A stretch of 64,000 bases of DNA, taken from contig OZ004583.1 of the NCBI GenBank assembly GCA_963924555.1, positions 8,508,582-8,572,581 of the forward strand, written 5' to 3'. Position numbers and translations under genes: made by a program. The notes under the pieces are model-generated. The model did no database searches and had not been told where the DNA came from. It saw only the letters and a list, made by a program, of their open reading frames with translations. Origin of the DNA: Crambe crambe (lineage: Eukaryota > Porifera > Demospongiae > Poecilosclerida > Crambeidae). Below are positions 35,395-45,971 of the stretch, one piece after another (position 1 is the stretch's first letter; each line of letters opens with the position of its first letter).

Positions 35395-35974
35395 ATGTAC
35401 GATTTTTCATAACCATCACCATAGTGTACAATTATAACCGTATAAAATAATAGCCAGTATGTGCAAGATATGGAATAGCTTTCTTCAATGAAATTATTCA
35501 TCCATCCTTGTGTAAGATATGTAATAGCTAACACAGTGTATAATTCTCCAATGAAATCATAACCATCATAACCATCATAACATGGTTATGGGAAATTTAA
35601 TTCAACACACTGTTCCCTATACCATGCCCTAGGTGAAACTATGACAGTGTAGAATGTAAGTATTTGGCATTTAGCAGTTGTAAGACAAAGCTACCTACGT
35701 GTGCAGCGAGGGTTGGATTGTCCATCATTTCATAGCTTTTCTCTCTTCTTGTACGGGAGTAGATCGAAAAGTCCGTTAAAACGTATTGTCAGGCGGCACC
35801 GTTCTTTGTGCTGTAGCGTCCCCGTTTCAAGGAGCACGGCTACAACAGTGCAGGGTGAAGTACAACTTGGATAGAGGCCCATGCTCATATAAAAATTTTG
35901 AAGCCTGCCTGTACCCTTTTTTTCAGGGAGGCGTCCGAATATCCATAGTGGCCGGAAATCGATTGCTTACTCTA

Positions 35975-36290
35975 TGTATTATAACTGCATGCAAGAGAGT
36001 GAACTTAGTGAAGTGACCCTTACCCAACATCAAGTACGAGATACTATTCCTACTTCACTCCCTTGGCCCTTGATCATGGGAGTGAAGTAGGAATAGTATC
36101 TTGTACTTGATGATGGGTAAGGGTCACTTCACTAAGTTCACTCTCTTGCATGCAGTTATAATACATATTCCAGCTAGATTTTTGGGCCATACTGCTTCGA
36201 TGCTGCAGTACTTGGTTTTCATAATGAAGCTGCAGTTATAATAGCATCCCTACTTCACATTTTTATTTCGAAGAAATTTTTTGCATTCAC
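35975..36290. mobile_element. Remainder of hairpin element copy 2
   Basis: Inner left arm, loop and complete right arm of the foldback element whose outer left arm is at 12920-13046. Confidence 0.88.
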
Positions 36291-37556
36291 TTGTTTGCAT
36301 TCTTTTTCTTTGTGATTATGAAAATTGATAGACACTAAAGGCTTCCTTGATTGAACTAAATTTATTTAATGATCAGTATTTCATTCTGTTCAGGGAGGAG
36401 AGTTTGAAGGATGATCATCTGCAGTGTAATGGAGTACTGAAAGGAGTGAACATTTTAAAAAGTGAACAGCATTAGCTAATTGTTACATATGTGATCACTG
36501 AAATAATTATTGAGATGGTACGTATGTCTTGCTTGAGGGAGGAGTATGGGGAGTTTATGCATTTGGTGTAGTGATCATAATAGTGGATGCCATCAAATGG
36601 CCACATCCTGTGCAGGTGTTATATGAGGAGAACTGCTATTAATTGCCCCACCCCTTTTATGAGGTAATATCGCGAAGATTTTTTTCATACGAGGCTGCAG
36701 CACATTATAGATAGCCCAGCTAGATTTTAGGCTATCCCTACTTAACCTTTTTATTTTTTACGCTCACTTGTTTCCATCCTTTTTCTTAGTGCTTGAAGTT
36801 GAATGAGGGAGGCTACAGTACAGTACTATACAAAGCAAGCTCTACATAAACCTCTTTTGTAGGTACATACAGTGTCTCTGGTTGAAGAATTTGTTTAGCT
36901 ATTTAAGTTTTGTTGATATAAAACTTTACAGCAACAGCAATGTAAATGACATGTACACGGCATGGTGAAGTGAGCTGACTACACTACAGCCAAGTACTAT
37001 AATGCTACTATAGGATGAGCATCTGTACTGTAATTCAGCAAGGAGTGACTGGAACATCATCAGATAATGAATGAAGACCTTGGCTATAGCTAAACTTAAG
37101 CTTACGTGGCTCCGCCCATAAGCCCGCCCCCTTCAAAATGGCGTAGAAAGATTAGCAGCTGTGTTCCGAGTGCTATCGAATAGTGAAGTAGAGCCTTAGT
37201 CAAAACTAATAGCAAAAGATCAGCCTCTAGGTGCCGCTCTAACAGATGGCCAAAGCAGAATTTTGATGACTATAGCCAGTAAGCCGGTACGTCGATCTTA
37301 TTATTATTATTATTATCCTGATTATTACAAAGAAAAAGAACGAAAAGTCAATTTTAGAACTCGTTTTTTTCTTATGTTGGCGAATGAATTTTTGGCTTTT
37401 GAACATTCTCCTCTCTTCTTTGTAGATATAATAATTCACTGTAGCCTTCTGAGAACCTGTAGAGTAAGGGTAGAAGAGAAAGAAGAGTTTTTAGTTTATA
37501 CTGTCCTATGGACTTTGACCTGCCATCCCTACTTAGAGAGTGCTACCGCACTCTCT
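36291..37556. repeat. Second copy of the 11036-12323 segment
   Basis: Collinear copy with small indels, e.g. a shorter ATT microsatellite near 37300. No gene seen. From 37560 to 37790 the sequence turns into a reverse complement relative of 12330-12475. Confidence 0.88.
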
Positions 37557-37789
37557 GATATCTCGAGCTCCCGTTGACATGACCAGAGAGTGGCTCGCTT
37601 CGCTCGCCAACTAAAAACTCTTCTTTCTCTTCTACCCTTACTCTACAGATTCTCACAAGTCATGGCCCTATCCCTACATCTACACAGAAGACAGGACAAT
37701 GTATAATAATCTAAAATTCATTCTAGCATTAACAAAAAACGATTTCAAAAATTATTCTAATTTTCAACATAATAATAATAATCAGATCG

Positions 37790-37938
37790 GCGTACTGACT
37801 AACTGGCTATAGTCATCAGAATTCTGTTCGGGCCATCTGTTAGAGCGGCGCCTAGAGGCTGATCTTTTGCTATTAGTTTTCACTACAGTTCCATTTCACA
37901 ATTCAGTGATTATGGAACATCTTTCTTCGCCATTTTAA
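37790..37938. repeat. Right inverted end of W, inner part
   Basis: Reverse complement of 10425-10585. The outer part continues at 42203-42332 after element Y. Confidence 0.8.
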
Positions 37939-38009
37939 GTAGTGATACCGGATGCTATGGTGGGCGGGGTCAAATTTTTATACGTAAAAATAATACTGCA
38001 GGACGGTGT

Positions 38010-39000
38010 CAAAGTCACGGATGACTCCCCCCGGAAAATGACTCCCCCAGTCATTCCTGCCTAAGGCATAAATGACTCCCCCCTGGTGAAAATGACTCCC
38101 CACACGGTCATTCCTGCCTTGGCGCCTGATCACAATAAATCATGTAGCTACGTAGCTAATTTATCTCAGGAAGAAGTTGATGCTGAAGATGATGATGAAC
38201 CTGTGGGACAATTTTATGTATAGCTAGCTAGCAACAAAAATGGTGTCATGGATTTACTGCTCCTGTCAGATTCTGCATATTGTGACTGCCTGCATGATGC
38301 CAGAGATATGGTGGAATGTGAAGATTGCTTGAACTGGTTTCACCAAAACTGTGCATATTTTATTATAACTGTCCTTTGTGTAAGCACTATAGCTATATGA
38401 TGCATCTTCCTTTGAACTTTAATGCATGCATATTCTGGTAGTCATTCATGCCTAGGATGGAATGATTCTCTTCCATGGCTATAGATTTTCAGGGAGTCAT
38501 TCATGCCTATAGGATGAAATGACTCCCCTTCAATCATGCCGAGGATGAAATGATTCCCTTCCATGGCTATAGATTTTTCATTGTGTCATTCATGCCTGGG
38601 ATGAAATGATTCTCTTCCATGGCTATAGATTTTTCAGGGAGTCATTCATGCCTAGGATGAAATGACTCCCCTTCAATTTAGGGAGTCATTCATGCCGAGG
38701 ATGAAATGATTCCCTTCCATGGCTATAGATTTTTCAGGGTGTCATTCATGCCTAGGATGAAATGACTCCCCTTCAATTTAGGGAATCATTCATGCCAAGG
38801 ATGAAATGATTCCCTTCCATGGCTATTGATTTTTCGGGGAGCCATTTATGCCTAGGATGAAATGACTTCCTTCCATGGCTATAGTTTTTTTCAGGCAGCC
38901 ATTCATGCCTAGGATGAAATGACTCCCCTTCCATTTAGGGAGTCATTCATGCTGAGGATGAAATGATTCCCTTCCATGTCTATTGATAATTCATGCGTGG
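38010..39000. repeat. Cluster of palindromic ATGACTCCC repeats, left block
   Basis: Recurring unit GGGAGTCATTCATGCCTAGG followed by ATGAAATGACTCCC and CTTCCATGGCTATAGATTTT. Each unit can pair with itself because GGGAGTCAT and ATGACTCCC bracket it. About ten copies at roughly 55-110 bp spacing. Confidence 0.85.
38254..38350 (+). pseudogene. Half PHD finger, first copy in Y
   Basis: Encodes YCDCLHDARDMVECEDC then NWFHQNC: C-x-C, C-x2-C and the W-F-H-x2-C core of a PHD finger, without its last cysteine pair in an obvious frame. Preceded at 38158 by an acidic segment like that at 39453. Part of a duplicated Ulp1-PHD tail. Confidence 0.55.
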
Positions 39001-39214
39001 CAATTCGCCTCGTCAATCTCCCCTCAAAACTGGTTCCCAAAAGGTCAGGATATTGTAATGGACCATTGTGCTACATACTAAGATTGTGCAGAATAAGGAG
39101 GTACCTAGTAATTATCCTCGTCAACTTCCCCTCAAAACAGATTATCTGCTACAGTTTGCTTCAAAATCAATAGTCAACTATAATAGCTACCAATCCATAA
39201 TATATTATTGTAGA

Positions 39215-39644
39215 GAAAGATCCAAAGAAGATGAAAAATATAGTGCTGGGTGGGAAATGGATCTGTGATGAACATATCATCCTTGCTCAGCATATCTTGA
39301 AGATGCAATTTCTGAATATTGGTGGATTTCAGTCACCATTGCTCTGCCAAAATGATGCCTTGATTCCAGTTCAGAATGGTGAAACAATACGTATACGTAG
39401 GTACATACATGCATAGGTAGCTATTATAGCTATAATTTGTTTTTCTCATGCTCAGGAAGAAGTGGATGCTGAAAATGATGAAACAATGGAATACAGGAAT
39501 ATGCTATACATACATGTTCCTCCTGTGCAGCAACAAAGTGGTATCGTGGATTGTGGAGTATTTGTGATAGCTTTTGCTGTCCATGCAGCACTAGGAGAAA
39601 ATGTTGGAGAGATTGAATTCCAGCAGGAAGAAATGAGGTTCTAA
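39215..39644 (+). pseudogene. Ulp1-like peptidase remnant in Y
   Basis: 39215-39400 encodes WICDEHIILAQHILKMQFLN then IGGFQSPLL, matching the N-terminal part of transposon-borne C48 peptidases. After an intron-like gap, 39462-39644 encodes VQQQSGIVDCGVFVIAFA with active-site Gln and Cys. The catalytic His/Asp part is missing between them, so it is a remnant. It is of a different subtype from the Ulp1-like exons at 20.7 kb. Confidence 0.65.
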
Positions 39645-39742
39645 ATGTTTATGGAAGAAAACTTTTTCTCCTTTTCCAAAGTTGGGGGGAAGGGGGCATA
39701 GGGATAATTACTTCCCCTGTCGGATTCTGGAGTTATATGTGT

Positions 39743-39838
39743 GACTGTCTTATGCCAGAGACATATGGCAACATGGTTGAATGTGAACATTATTTTAACT
39801 GGTTTCACCAAGACTGTGTAGATTATGACAATATATAG
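39743..39838 (+). pseudogene. Degenerate PHD finger, second copy in Y
   Basis: Encodes YMCDCLMPE...MVECEHY...NWFHQDC and then stops. One zinc-ligand Cys is replaced by Tyr (ECEHY). Follows the Ulp1 remnant directly, giving the order Ulp1 then PHD. Confidence 0.5.
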
Positions 39839-39949
39839 TGAAAAAATTTTGTGCCGTTCATGCAATCATAGCTAGCTTATCTTCTTATTGTTATTGTATC
39901 AGCTCAGCTGTGTGAGAATGAACTTTAATGCATTTACAGGGAGTTATTT

Positions 39950-41035
39950 GCCCCTTTATAAGCAAACATCATTTCGTCCCCCAATCTGATTTATATATGC
40001 ATGGATGGAATGGGAGCTATTTCACGAATGACTCCCTGAAAAATTTATATCCATGGAATACATCCTAGGTACAAATGACTCCCTGAACTGAGATAAATGG
40101 ACTCCACATACATGCCAAACTAGCTATAGGAGAGTCATCCTAGGCACGAATGACTCACAATGAAGTGAACTTGTACATGGAGTGGCACGAATTATACAGC
40201 TACACCGGAGTCATAGCCATGGAAAGGGAATTATTTCATCCTAGGCACCAATGACTCCCTGAATTGAGACAGTTGGACTACATGATTGGAATCATAATAG
40301 CCATGGAGGGGGAGTCATTTCATCCTAGAGGCACCAACAGGAGTCATTGGTGCCTAGGATGAAATGACTCCCCTTCCATTCAGAATGGTGCAGCCATGGA
40401 AGGGGAGTCATTTCATCCTAGGCACCAATGACTCCATGAATTGAGATGACTGGACAGTCATGATAGCCATGGAAGGGGAGTCGACACATCCTACAGGCAT
40501 GAATGACTCCCTATCCAATAACTCCCTGAAAATCTTGCCTAATGCCTGGCTATAGGATGAAATGACTCCCCTTCCATGGCTGTCATGACTCCAACTATGC
40601 ATGCATGGGGGAGTCCATCTATCTTGATTCAGGAAGTAATTTCTTCCTAGGCACAAAAGATTCCATTCACTCAATTTCATAAGCAACTATGGTATAAATC
40701 CTTGACTTATTATGATTTTGCATGCAGCAATGCAATGAATTGGGACTGGTGAGTCTTTTTTCAGGGGCAGACAAGTCAGAAATGACTGGGGAGTCACTCA
40801 GACCTAGGCGTGAGTGACCGGGAGTCATCCACGCCTAGTCAAGAGTGCTCGGAACTGGGGAGTCATTTTTTCCAGGGGGGAGTCATTATAGACTAGTCAG
40901 AAATGACCGGGGAGTCACTCAGACCTAGGCGTGAGTGACCGGGAGTCATCCACGCCTAGGCATGAGTGACCGGGAGTCATCCACGCCTAGTCAGGAGTGA
41001 CCGGGGAGTCATCGCCGAGGGGAGTCACCGCTGAC
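39950..41035. repeat. Cluster of ATGACTCC repeats, right block
   Basis: The same palindromic words in mixed orientation (CATCCTAGGCACCAATGACTCC, GGAGTCATTTCATCCTAGG...), ending in a denser GGGGAGTCAC form at 40750-41030. No coding. Confidence 0.82.
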
Positions 41036-42202
41036 TATGACAACGGCACCAAAAGTGACCAATGTATAACCTGGCTGCGAAGGTCCAGATCCAAAGAAAT
41101 CCAGGAAAAAAACATATCAACAGAATCCTAATATTCTAGAGAATCTAACTGTGACAGTTTCTTTTAGATAGAGTGCTAAATTTAGATTTGATGTTCAAAA
41201 ACATATTTAAATTTCGATTTTCTTACGATATAACACTTGAACAGGTCATGAAACCATATTTTTTGGAAACTGCATCAAAAACTGATCCTGGTACCTTGGA
41301 TAACTTCTTGTATCAAGCGGAAAAGAAGGCACGCAAGAAGGATAAGGCATTCAACTTATATAACTGATGGGTCAAAGTTCATGACCTCAACCCTTTCCCA
41401 CTAAATTTGAATCTGTGCTGCCTCAGGTGAATAGCCCAACCCCCCTCACCCCCATAGTACATATTTTAATGTAAAATAAAAGTGATGAAAAATGCTTGAA
41501 TTCTGAATCGATCTCTGAACAACATAAATCAGTTCTGGCTGTGGAGTAATGCTGCAGTCTGTTCCTTAATAACAGCAAAGCTCCCAGATCCTGTACATGA
41601 CTTTGAACATCAATCACTGTCCACTGCAAAGCTTGGCAGCATAAATTGCAGACTCAATGCCACAAATTCTAAAATATAGCAAAGCCGTAATACAGTAAAT
41701 TTGAAATGAGCAATCAAAAACACGTTTTACATGGGGAGGGTAGGTCTACTGAAGTTCCTAACTTTGTTAATGTTGTGTACATTCAAAATAGAGACAGACT
41801 CTAGGACAACAATTGTACAACAGTTCCTACTAGTCTGGTGTTATCCAGACTACATGGCCTATTTTTTTAAATTTACCCTTAGTTCTATAGTCATTTTCTT
41901 ACTCTTCCATATGAACTTTGTTTGAAGAAAATCCATCCAGTAGATCCTAAGATACGAGCAAAAGATTGCAGTACTATTAGCCATAATGACCTTTAACCTA
42001 CTTTGGAAAGGTGCCGTTTTCTTAATTAAAAGAAAGTAAAAATTTCCTGTACAATTTCAATTGTAAAATGTTACGTATCTCTGCTTCTACTGGATGGATT
42101 TTTATCGGATAAAGTTTATCTGGCTGAGGAAAAAGAGCTTAATATTTTTAAGAAATAAATTTATAGTTTCATAGTATTTTAAAAAATAGCCCGGTATCAC
42201 TA
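41036..42202. other. Right part of Y, no gene recognised
   Basis: Contains open frames of 64-68 codons at 41173-41367 (+), 41423-41629 (-) and 41731-41925 (+) without known motifs. AT-rich up to the TIR. Confidence 0.4.
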
Positions 42203-42332
42203 TTTTAAGGGCGGGGCCACATAGGTGCGCGCTAGCTAGAGCTGTTCAGCTTTGATATCTATACTTCAGCTAGTGTTTCAGTCATTCCTCAGTACAGATT
42301 CTCATCCTACACATAATCAGTACTTAGCTCTG
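42203..42332. repeat. Right inverted end of W, outer part
   Basis: Reverse complement of 10290-10432, ending CTTAGCTCTG. About 28 bp further on begins the first mini-exon of the next gene. Confidence 0.8.
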
Positions 42333-42359
42333 TGCAGTTTGTTCACTTCACCATGCCAG

Positions 42360-45300
42360 TGCCTCCAGCTGCGCACCCCCTCCCAGAAGGTAAGGAACTA
42401 TAGATAACGCATTTCCATTCATTACTCTTACAATTACATCATCCAGTGCCACCTCCAGCCGCGCACCCCCTCCCAGAAGGTAAGCAACTATGGAAATTTC
42501 TCCACTCTCACAATTACATCATCCAGTGCCACCTCCAGCTGTACGCCCCATCCCAGAAGGTGAGCAACTACATGTATGTATAATTATCACATTCACTGCT
42601 CTTACAATTACATCATCCAGTACCACCTCCAGTTGCGCACCCCCTCCCAGAAGGTAAGCAACTATGGAAATTTCTCCACTCTCACAATTACATCATCCAG
42701 TCCCACCTCCAGCTGTGCACCCCATCCCAGAAGGTGAGCAACTACATGTATGTAGAATTATCACATTCACTGCTATTATAATTACATCATCCAGCGCTGC
42801 AACTATGGAAATTTCTCCACTCTCACAATTACATCATCCAGTGCCACCTCCAGCTGTGCGCCCCATCCCAGAAGGTGAGCAACTACATGTATGTAATAGT
42901 TAGAACACGGTAGTCTGGTGATTATGGCCAATAAACAACCGACTCCGAGGGCGCAGCCTGAGGATAAGGTTGTTTATTTCGCCATAATCACCAGGACTAC
43001 CGTGTTCTAACTGTTATATATCCCCAGGGCGCACGATTTCATTGGTCGGTCTGTAGCTACCCCTTAGTTACAAAACAAAACAAAAACTCCTGCCATGGCT
43101 AGCTTGTCCCTGTCCTGGGATGTGCCGTTGCTTAGACGCCAACTCTACAGAGCCTCGTGCTCTCGAGCAAGACTACGAACTACGAGGCTCAACTCGAACT
43201 CCTCCCATGCCCACACCCAGCTATTAACGAGTTCCTCCACCCACGTTTTGTATTTGCTAGCGACAGCGAAGCTAGCGGAAGGTATGACACCAAAAAATAC
43301 TGAAAAAATATCAAATGGGTCTTAGAAATAATTTCTTCTTGTGGAAAATTGCAAGAAAAAAATAGCTATAAAGTTTCCTTGTGACCTAGCACCAGATGAC
43401 TTCTTCATTTTCCAACAATCAGCTATAAACTACCCAGAGACAGAAATAGATTCTTTAGTAATAGTTAATGACAATGTTATCTGATCATTATCTTCATAAT
43501 CATCTTCTTCCAACAGTCAGCTATAAACTACCAACATAATACAGAGATACTCTTTAGTAATAGCTAGTTAATGACAATGTTATCTGATCATTATCTCTAT
43601 CTTCATTATCATCTGCAACAGTCAGCTTCAGAAAACCTAAAAATGTTGTTATTCATAGCCTGGGGAACAGTGCGTTTATGAGTCATAACGCATTTTACCC
43701 TAAGGGAGGGAATTTATGACAGTAAGAGCACTTTTCTCTATGGGAATAAATGTATTAGGTGGGATATATGTAGAATTATCACATTCACTGCTCTTACAAT
43801 TACATCATCCAGTGCCACCTCCACCCGCACGCCACCCCCTCCCAAAAGGTAAGCAACTATGGAAATTTCTCCACTCTCACAATTACATCATCCAGTGCCA
43901 CCTCCAGCTGTGCGCCCCATCCCAGAAGGTGAGCAACTACATGTATGTAGAATTATCACATTCACTGCTCTTACAATTACATCATCCAGTACCACCTCCA
44001 CCCGCACGCCGCCCCCTCCCAGAAGGTAAGCAACTATGGAAATTTCTCCACTCTCACAATTACATCATCCAGTGCCACCTCCAGCTGTGCGCCCCATCCC
44101 AGAAGGTGAGCAACTACATGTATGTAGAATTATCACATTCACTGCTCTTACAATTACATCATCCAGTGCCACCTCCACCCGCACGCCGCCCCTTCCCAGA
44201 AGGTAAGCAACTATGGAAATTTCTCCACTCTCACAATTACATCATCCAGTGCCACCTCCAGCTGTGCGCCCCATCCCAGAAGGTGAGCAACTACATGTAT
44301 GTATAATTATCACATTCATTGCTCTTACAATTACATCATCCAGTGCCACCTCCACCCGCACGCCACCCCCTCCCAGAAGGTAAGCAACTATGGAAATTTC
44401 TCCACTCTCACAATTACATCTTACATCATCCAGTGCCACCTCCAGCTGTGCGCCCCATCCCAGAAGGTAAGCAACTACATGTATGCATAATTATCACATT
44501 CACTGCTCTTACAATTACATCATCCAGTACCACCTCCAGCTGCACGCCCCCTCCCAGAAGGTAAGCACTATAGATAGCACATTTCATGATCTTACAATTA
44601 CATCATCCAGTGCCACCTCCAGCTGCGTGCCCCCTCCCAGAAGTTAAGGAAGATAACACATCTCATGATCTTACAATTACATCATCCAGTGCCATCTCCA
44701 GCTTCCCACCCTCACCCAGAAGGTGCATGGAGGGGTAGGGCCAGGGCCAGGCGGAGGGGGAGGGGATGTCAACGGTTCTACCCATTCCCGTGTGAGTACA
44801 TACTTAACTATTTTCCACCAACACATAACATGCATCACCATAATCTATAATTCCAGACCCAAACATGTACAATGGAAATTGTAAGTAATATAAAACAGTA
44901 CAAAATCACTTAGCTATAGCTACTTCTCTTTTCCAGTACACTTTCATTACCATGGGAGGTAAAAAGTAAGTTGTGCACTCTAACACTATAAAACATTTCA
45001 TTTGCATCTCAATACTTCAACAAGTACTCAAGGCAAGCATAAAGCTGCTATAGCTAGGCTTCATTTAACCCTATTGCTTGCAGAACTCAAATCATTCATA
45101 ATAACTTAGATATAATCTCACGATCATAACGTACTCAAACAGCAGATCTCTATACTAAGCTGCACAAAATCCTGCTATCAAAGCTACCAGCATCATAACA
45201 TGTACACACAGGAGGTAGCACACGTGCCACAAATTACTACTCTTATTTGCTCATTCCCCACACCCTCCCTCATACAAGACAACCAAACGTCTAGTATTCA

Positions 45301-45786
45301 ACTTAATCTTTCATTCTGCTCTCATTTGCACTGCACATGCTCATCCATCCTCCCTCATGTATGACAACCAAACCTCAACAACTATTATTAAATTGAATGA
45401 TTGTGCTCCTCTACAATGATGCTTTTCACTCCTCAGTACTGTATCCACAACAGATAGCTACTCATCCTTCATGTCAGTCATACTCTCCTCCCTCAAGACA
45501 ACAAAACATTCTTCAGTCCTATGCTTGCAAACAATACCGATTGCAAATTAACCCTCAGCAGGCATGCACGAGAGGGTACTCTCAATACAAAAACTGCCCA
45601 ATCACTCCTTATTGCACATGCCCACACACATTAATTGAAAAAAGAAAACACCAATAATTATGAAATTTGCATGGGTATTAGCTAAGTGCAGCCATTCATT
45701 TCTTCAGGTTCTTCTTCACCACTGCACCTTCTCATTCTCTGCCAAGTGAAGATATTGAAGCCTCTTCATCAGTCAATCATCCCTGA
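42360..45786 (+). CDS. Proline-rich gene with ~17 tandem mini-exons (5' end missing)
   Basis: Seventeen segments with acceptor CATCCAG and donor GTAAG/GTGAG: starts at 42360, 42447, 42527, 42621, 42701, 42842, 43813, 43896, 43990, 44073, 44167, 44250, 44344, 44434, 44528, 44611, 44690. Each is 30, 33 or 36 nt, symmetric phase 1-1, and encodes one unit like PPPAVRPIPE. The exon starting at 44690 runs on to 44791 and adds an Arg/Gly-rich stretch (GRARARRRGRG). Exons 44857-44880, 44937-44958 and 45708-45786 join in phase and end at TGA (EDIEASSSVNHP). One donor (44644, GTTAAG) is weak. No initial exon or signal peptide is visible; W ends just upstream. Function unknown: a proline-rich, possibly extracellular or structural protein whose length depends on exon number. 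Confidence 0.65.
42896..43766. mobile_element. 871-bp insertion in a mini-exon intron
   Basis: Interrupts the otherwise constant intron at TATGTA, which is repeated at both borders (42890-42895, 43767-43772). It begins with a hairpin (42898-43012), includes a tandem duplication of about 93 bp at 43407-43610 and ends with the sequence also found at window start. No TIR. Class unknown. The 76-codon open frame at 43095-43325 is unrecognised. Confidence 0.7.
42898..43012. repeat. 115-bp hairpin
   Basis: Arms of about 43 bp (AGTTAGAACACGGTAGTC... and complement) around a GC-rich loop, marking the left end of the 871-bp insertion. Confidence 0.88.
44959..45707. other. Long intron of the mini-exon gene
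   Basis: No exon needed between 44958 and 45708 because the phases already fit. The 86-codon open frame at 45397-45657 has no known motif. Confidence 0.4.
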
Positions 45787-45971
45787 CGAATATAACATTC
45801 AAAATTAATCATTGAGCTTTTCTTAGCATATATTTGGAAATAGCTAACTACTTCTTATGGATATGAATAATACACAAGTATTGTTATATAATCTTCCATA
45901 TCCAGTGCTATGTACTTACCAAAGAGGAACATTTCAATTTATATAGCTAATTACAAAGAAAAAGAATGGAA

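Larger units (their letters stand above)
32625..35635. mobile_element. KDZ/Zisupton-like element with 10-bp satellite arms
   Basis: Inserted in the right arm of the pogo-like element; compared with the intact left arm (27640-27670) it is flanked by AAACTATG at 32617-32624 and 35636-35643. Eight-base duplication fits KDZ/Zisupton elements as I recall them. Termini are imperfectly inverted, sharing TATAGGGAA close to each end. Content: TGGTTATNNA array, degenerate array, transposase fragment on the minus strand, inverted array. Confidence 0.75.
27500..35796 (-). mobile_element. Pogo-like transposon with long inverted arms, nested in X right TIR
   Basis: Ends CCGCCTGACAATACGTTTTA and complement. 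The inverted arms are about 724 bp: 27500-28223 and, on the right, 32054-32624 plus 35644-35796, the latter split by the KDZ-like element. The transposase gene lies between the arms on the minus strand. The duplicated target may be CA or CG; the X TIR left copy is not a clean empty site, so I cannot decide. The left arm duplicates the 5' UTR/intron region of the transposase, so the whole is a foldback-type derivative. Confidence 0.82.
13049..35972. mobile_element. Element X: large TIR transposon, heavily nested
   Basis: Left TIR 13049-13300, right TIR 35972-35797 plus 27499-27428 (split by the pogo-like element), about 250 bp, starting GAGTAAGCAATCGATTTCCG. Flanked by TA (13047-13048, 35973-35974); the undisturbed target is in hairpin copy 1 near 10720 (GGAATATGT). 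After subtracting the pogo-like element, copy B and two MITEs, X would be about 10.7 kb. It contains the satellite, integrase and peptidase exons listed below. TA duplication is unusual for an integrase-bearing element, so whether that gene mobilises X is uncertain. Confidence 0.82.
37939..42202. mobile_element. Element Y: 4.26-kb insertion with TTTTAA duplication
   Basis: Short TIR TAGTGATACCGG at both ends, flanked by TTTTAA (37933-37938, 42203-42208). The uninterrupted target is at 10425-10435 on the other strand (CCTTAAAATGGCG). TTAA-type duplication recalls piggyBac-like elements, but no such transposase is seen; the interior holds only Ulp1/PHD remnants and a dense repeat cluster. Confidence 0.78.
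42360..44722 (+). repeat. Mini-exon tandem array with 177-bp higher-order unit
   Basis: Exon starts alternate 83 and 94 bp apart from 43813 onward. The pair is a 36-nt exon plus intron GTAAGCAACTATGGAAATTT... and a 33-nt exon plus intron GTGAGCAACTACATGTATGT. One unit near 42795 is collapsed by deletion. Confidence 0.9.

Noticed and set aside
13049-35972. Polinton/Maverick identity for X
   Set aside because: Integrase and a Ulp1-type protease are shared with Polintons, but no DNA polymerase B, packaging ATPase or capsid gene is recognisable and the flank is TA rather than a 6-bp duplication.
43716-44306. 196-codon continuous frame through the mini-exon array
   Set aside because: It reads through introns because the 177-bp higher-order unit is a multiple of three. 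Consistent acceptor and donor sites in every unit make the spliced model more likely.
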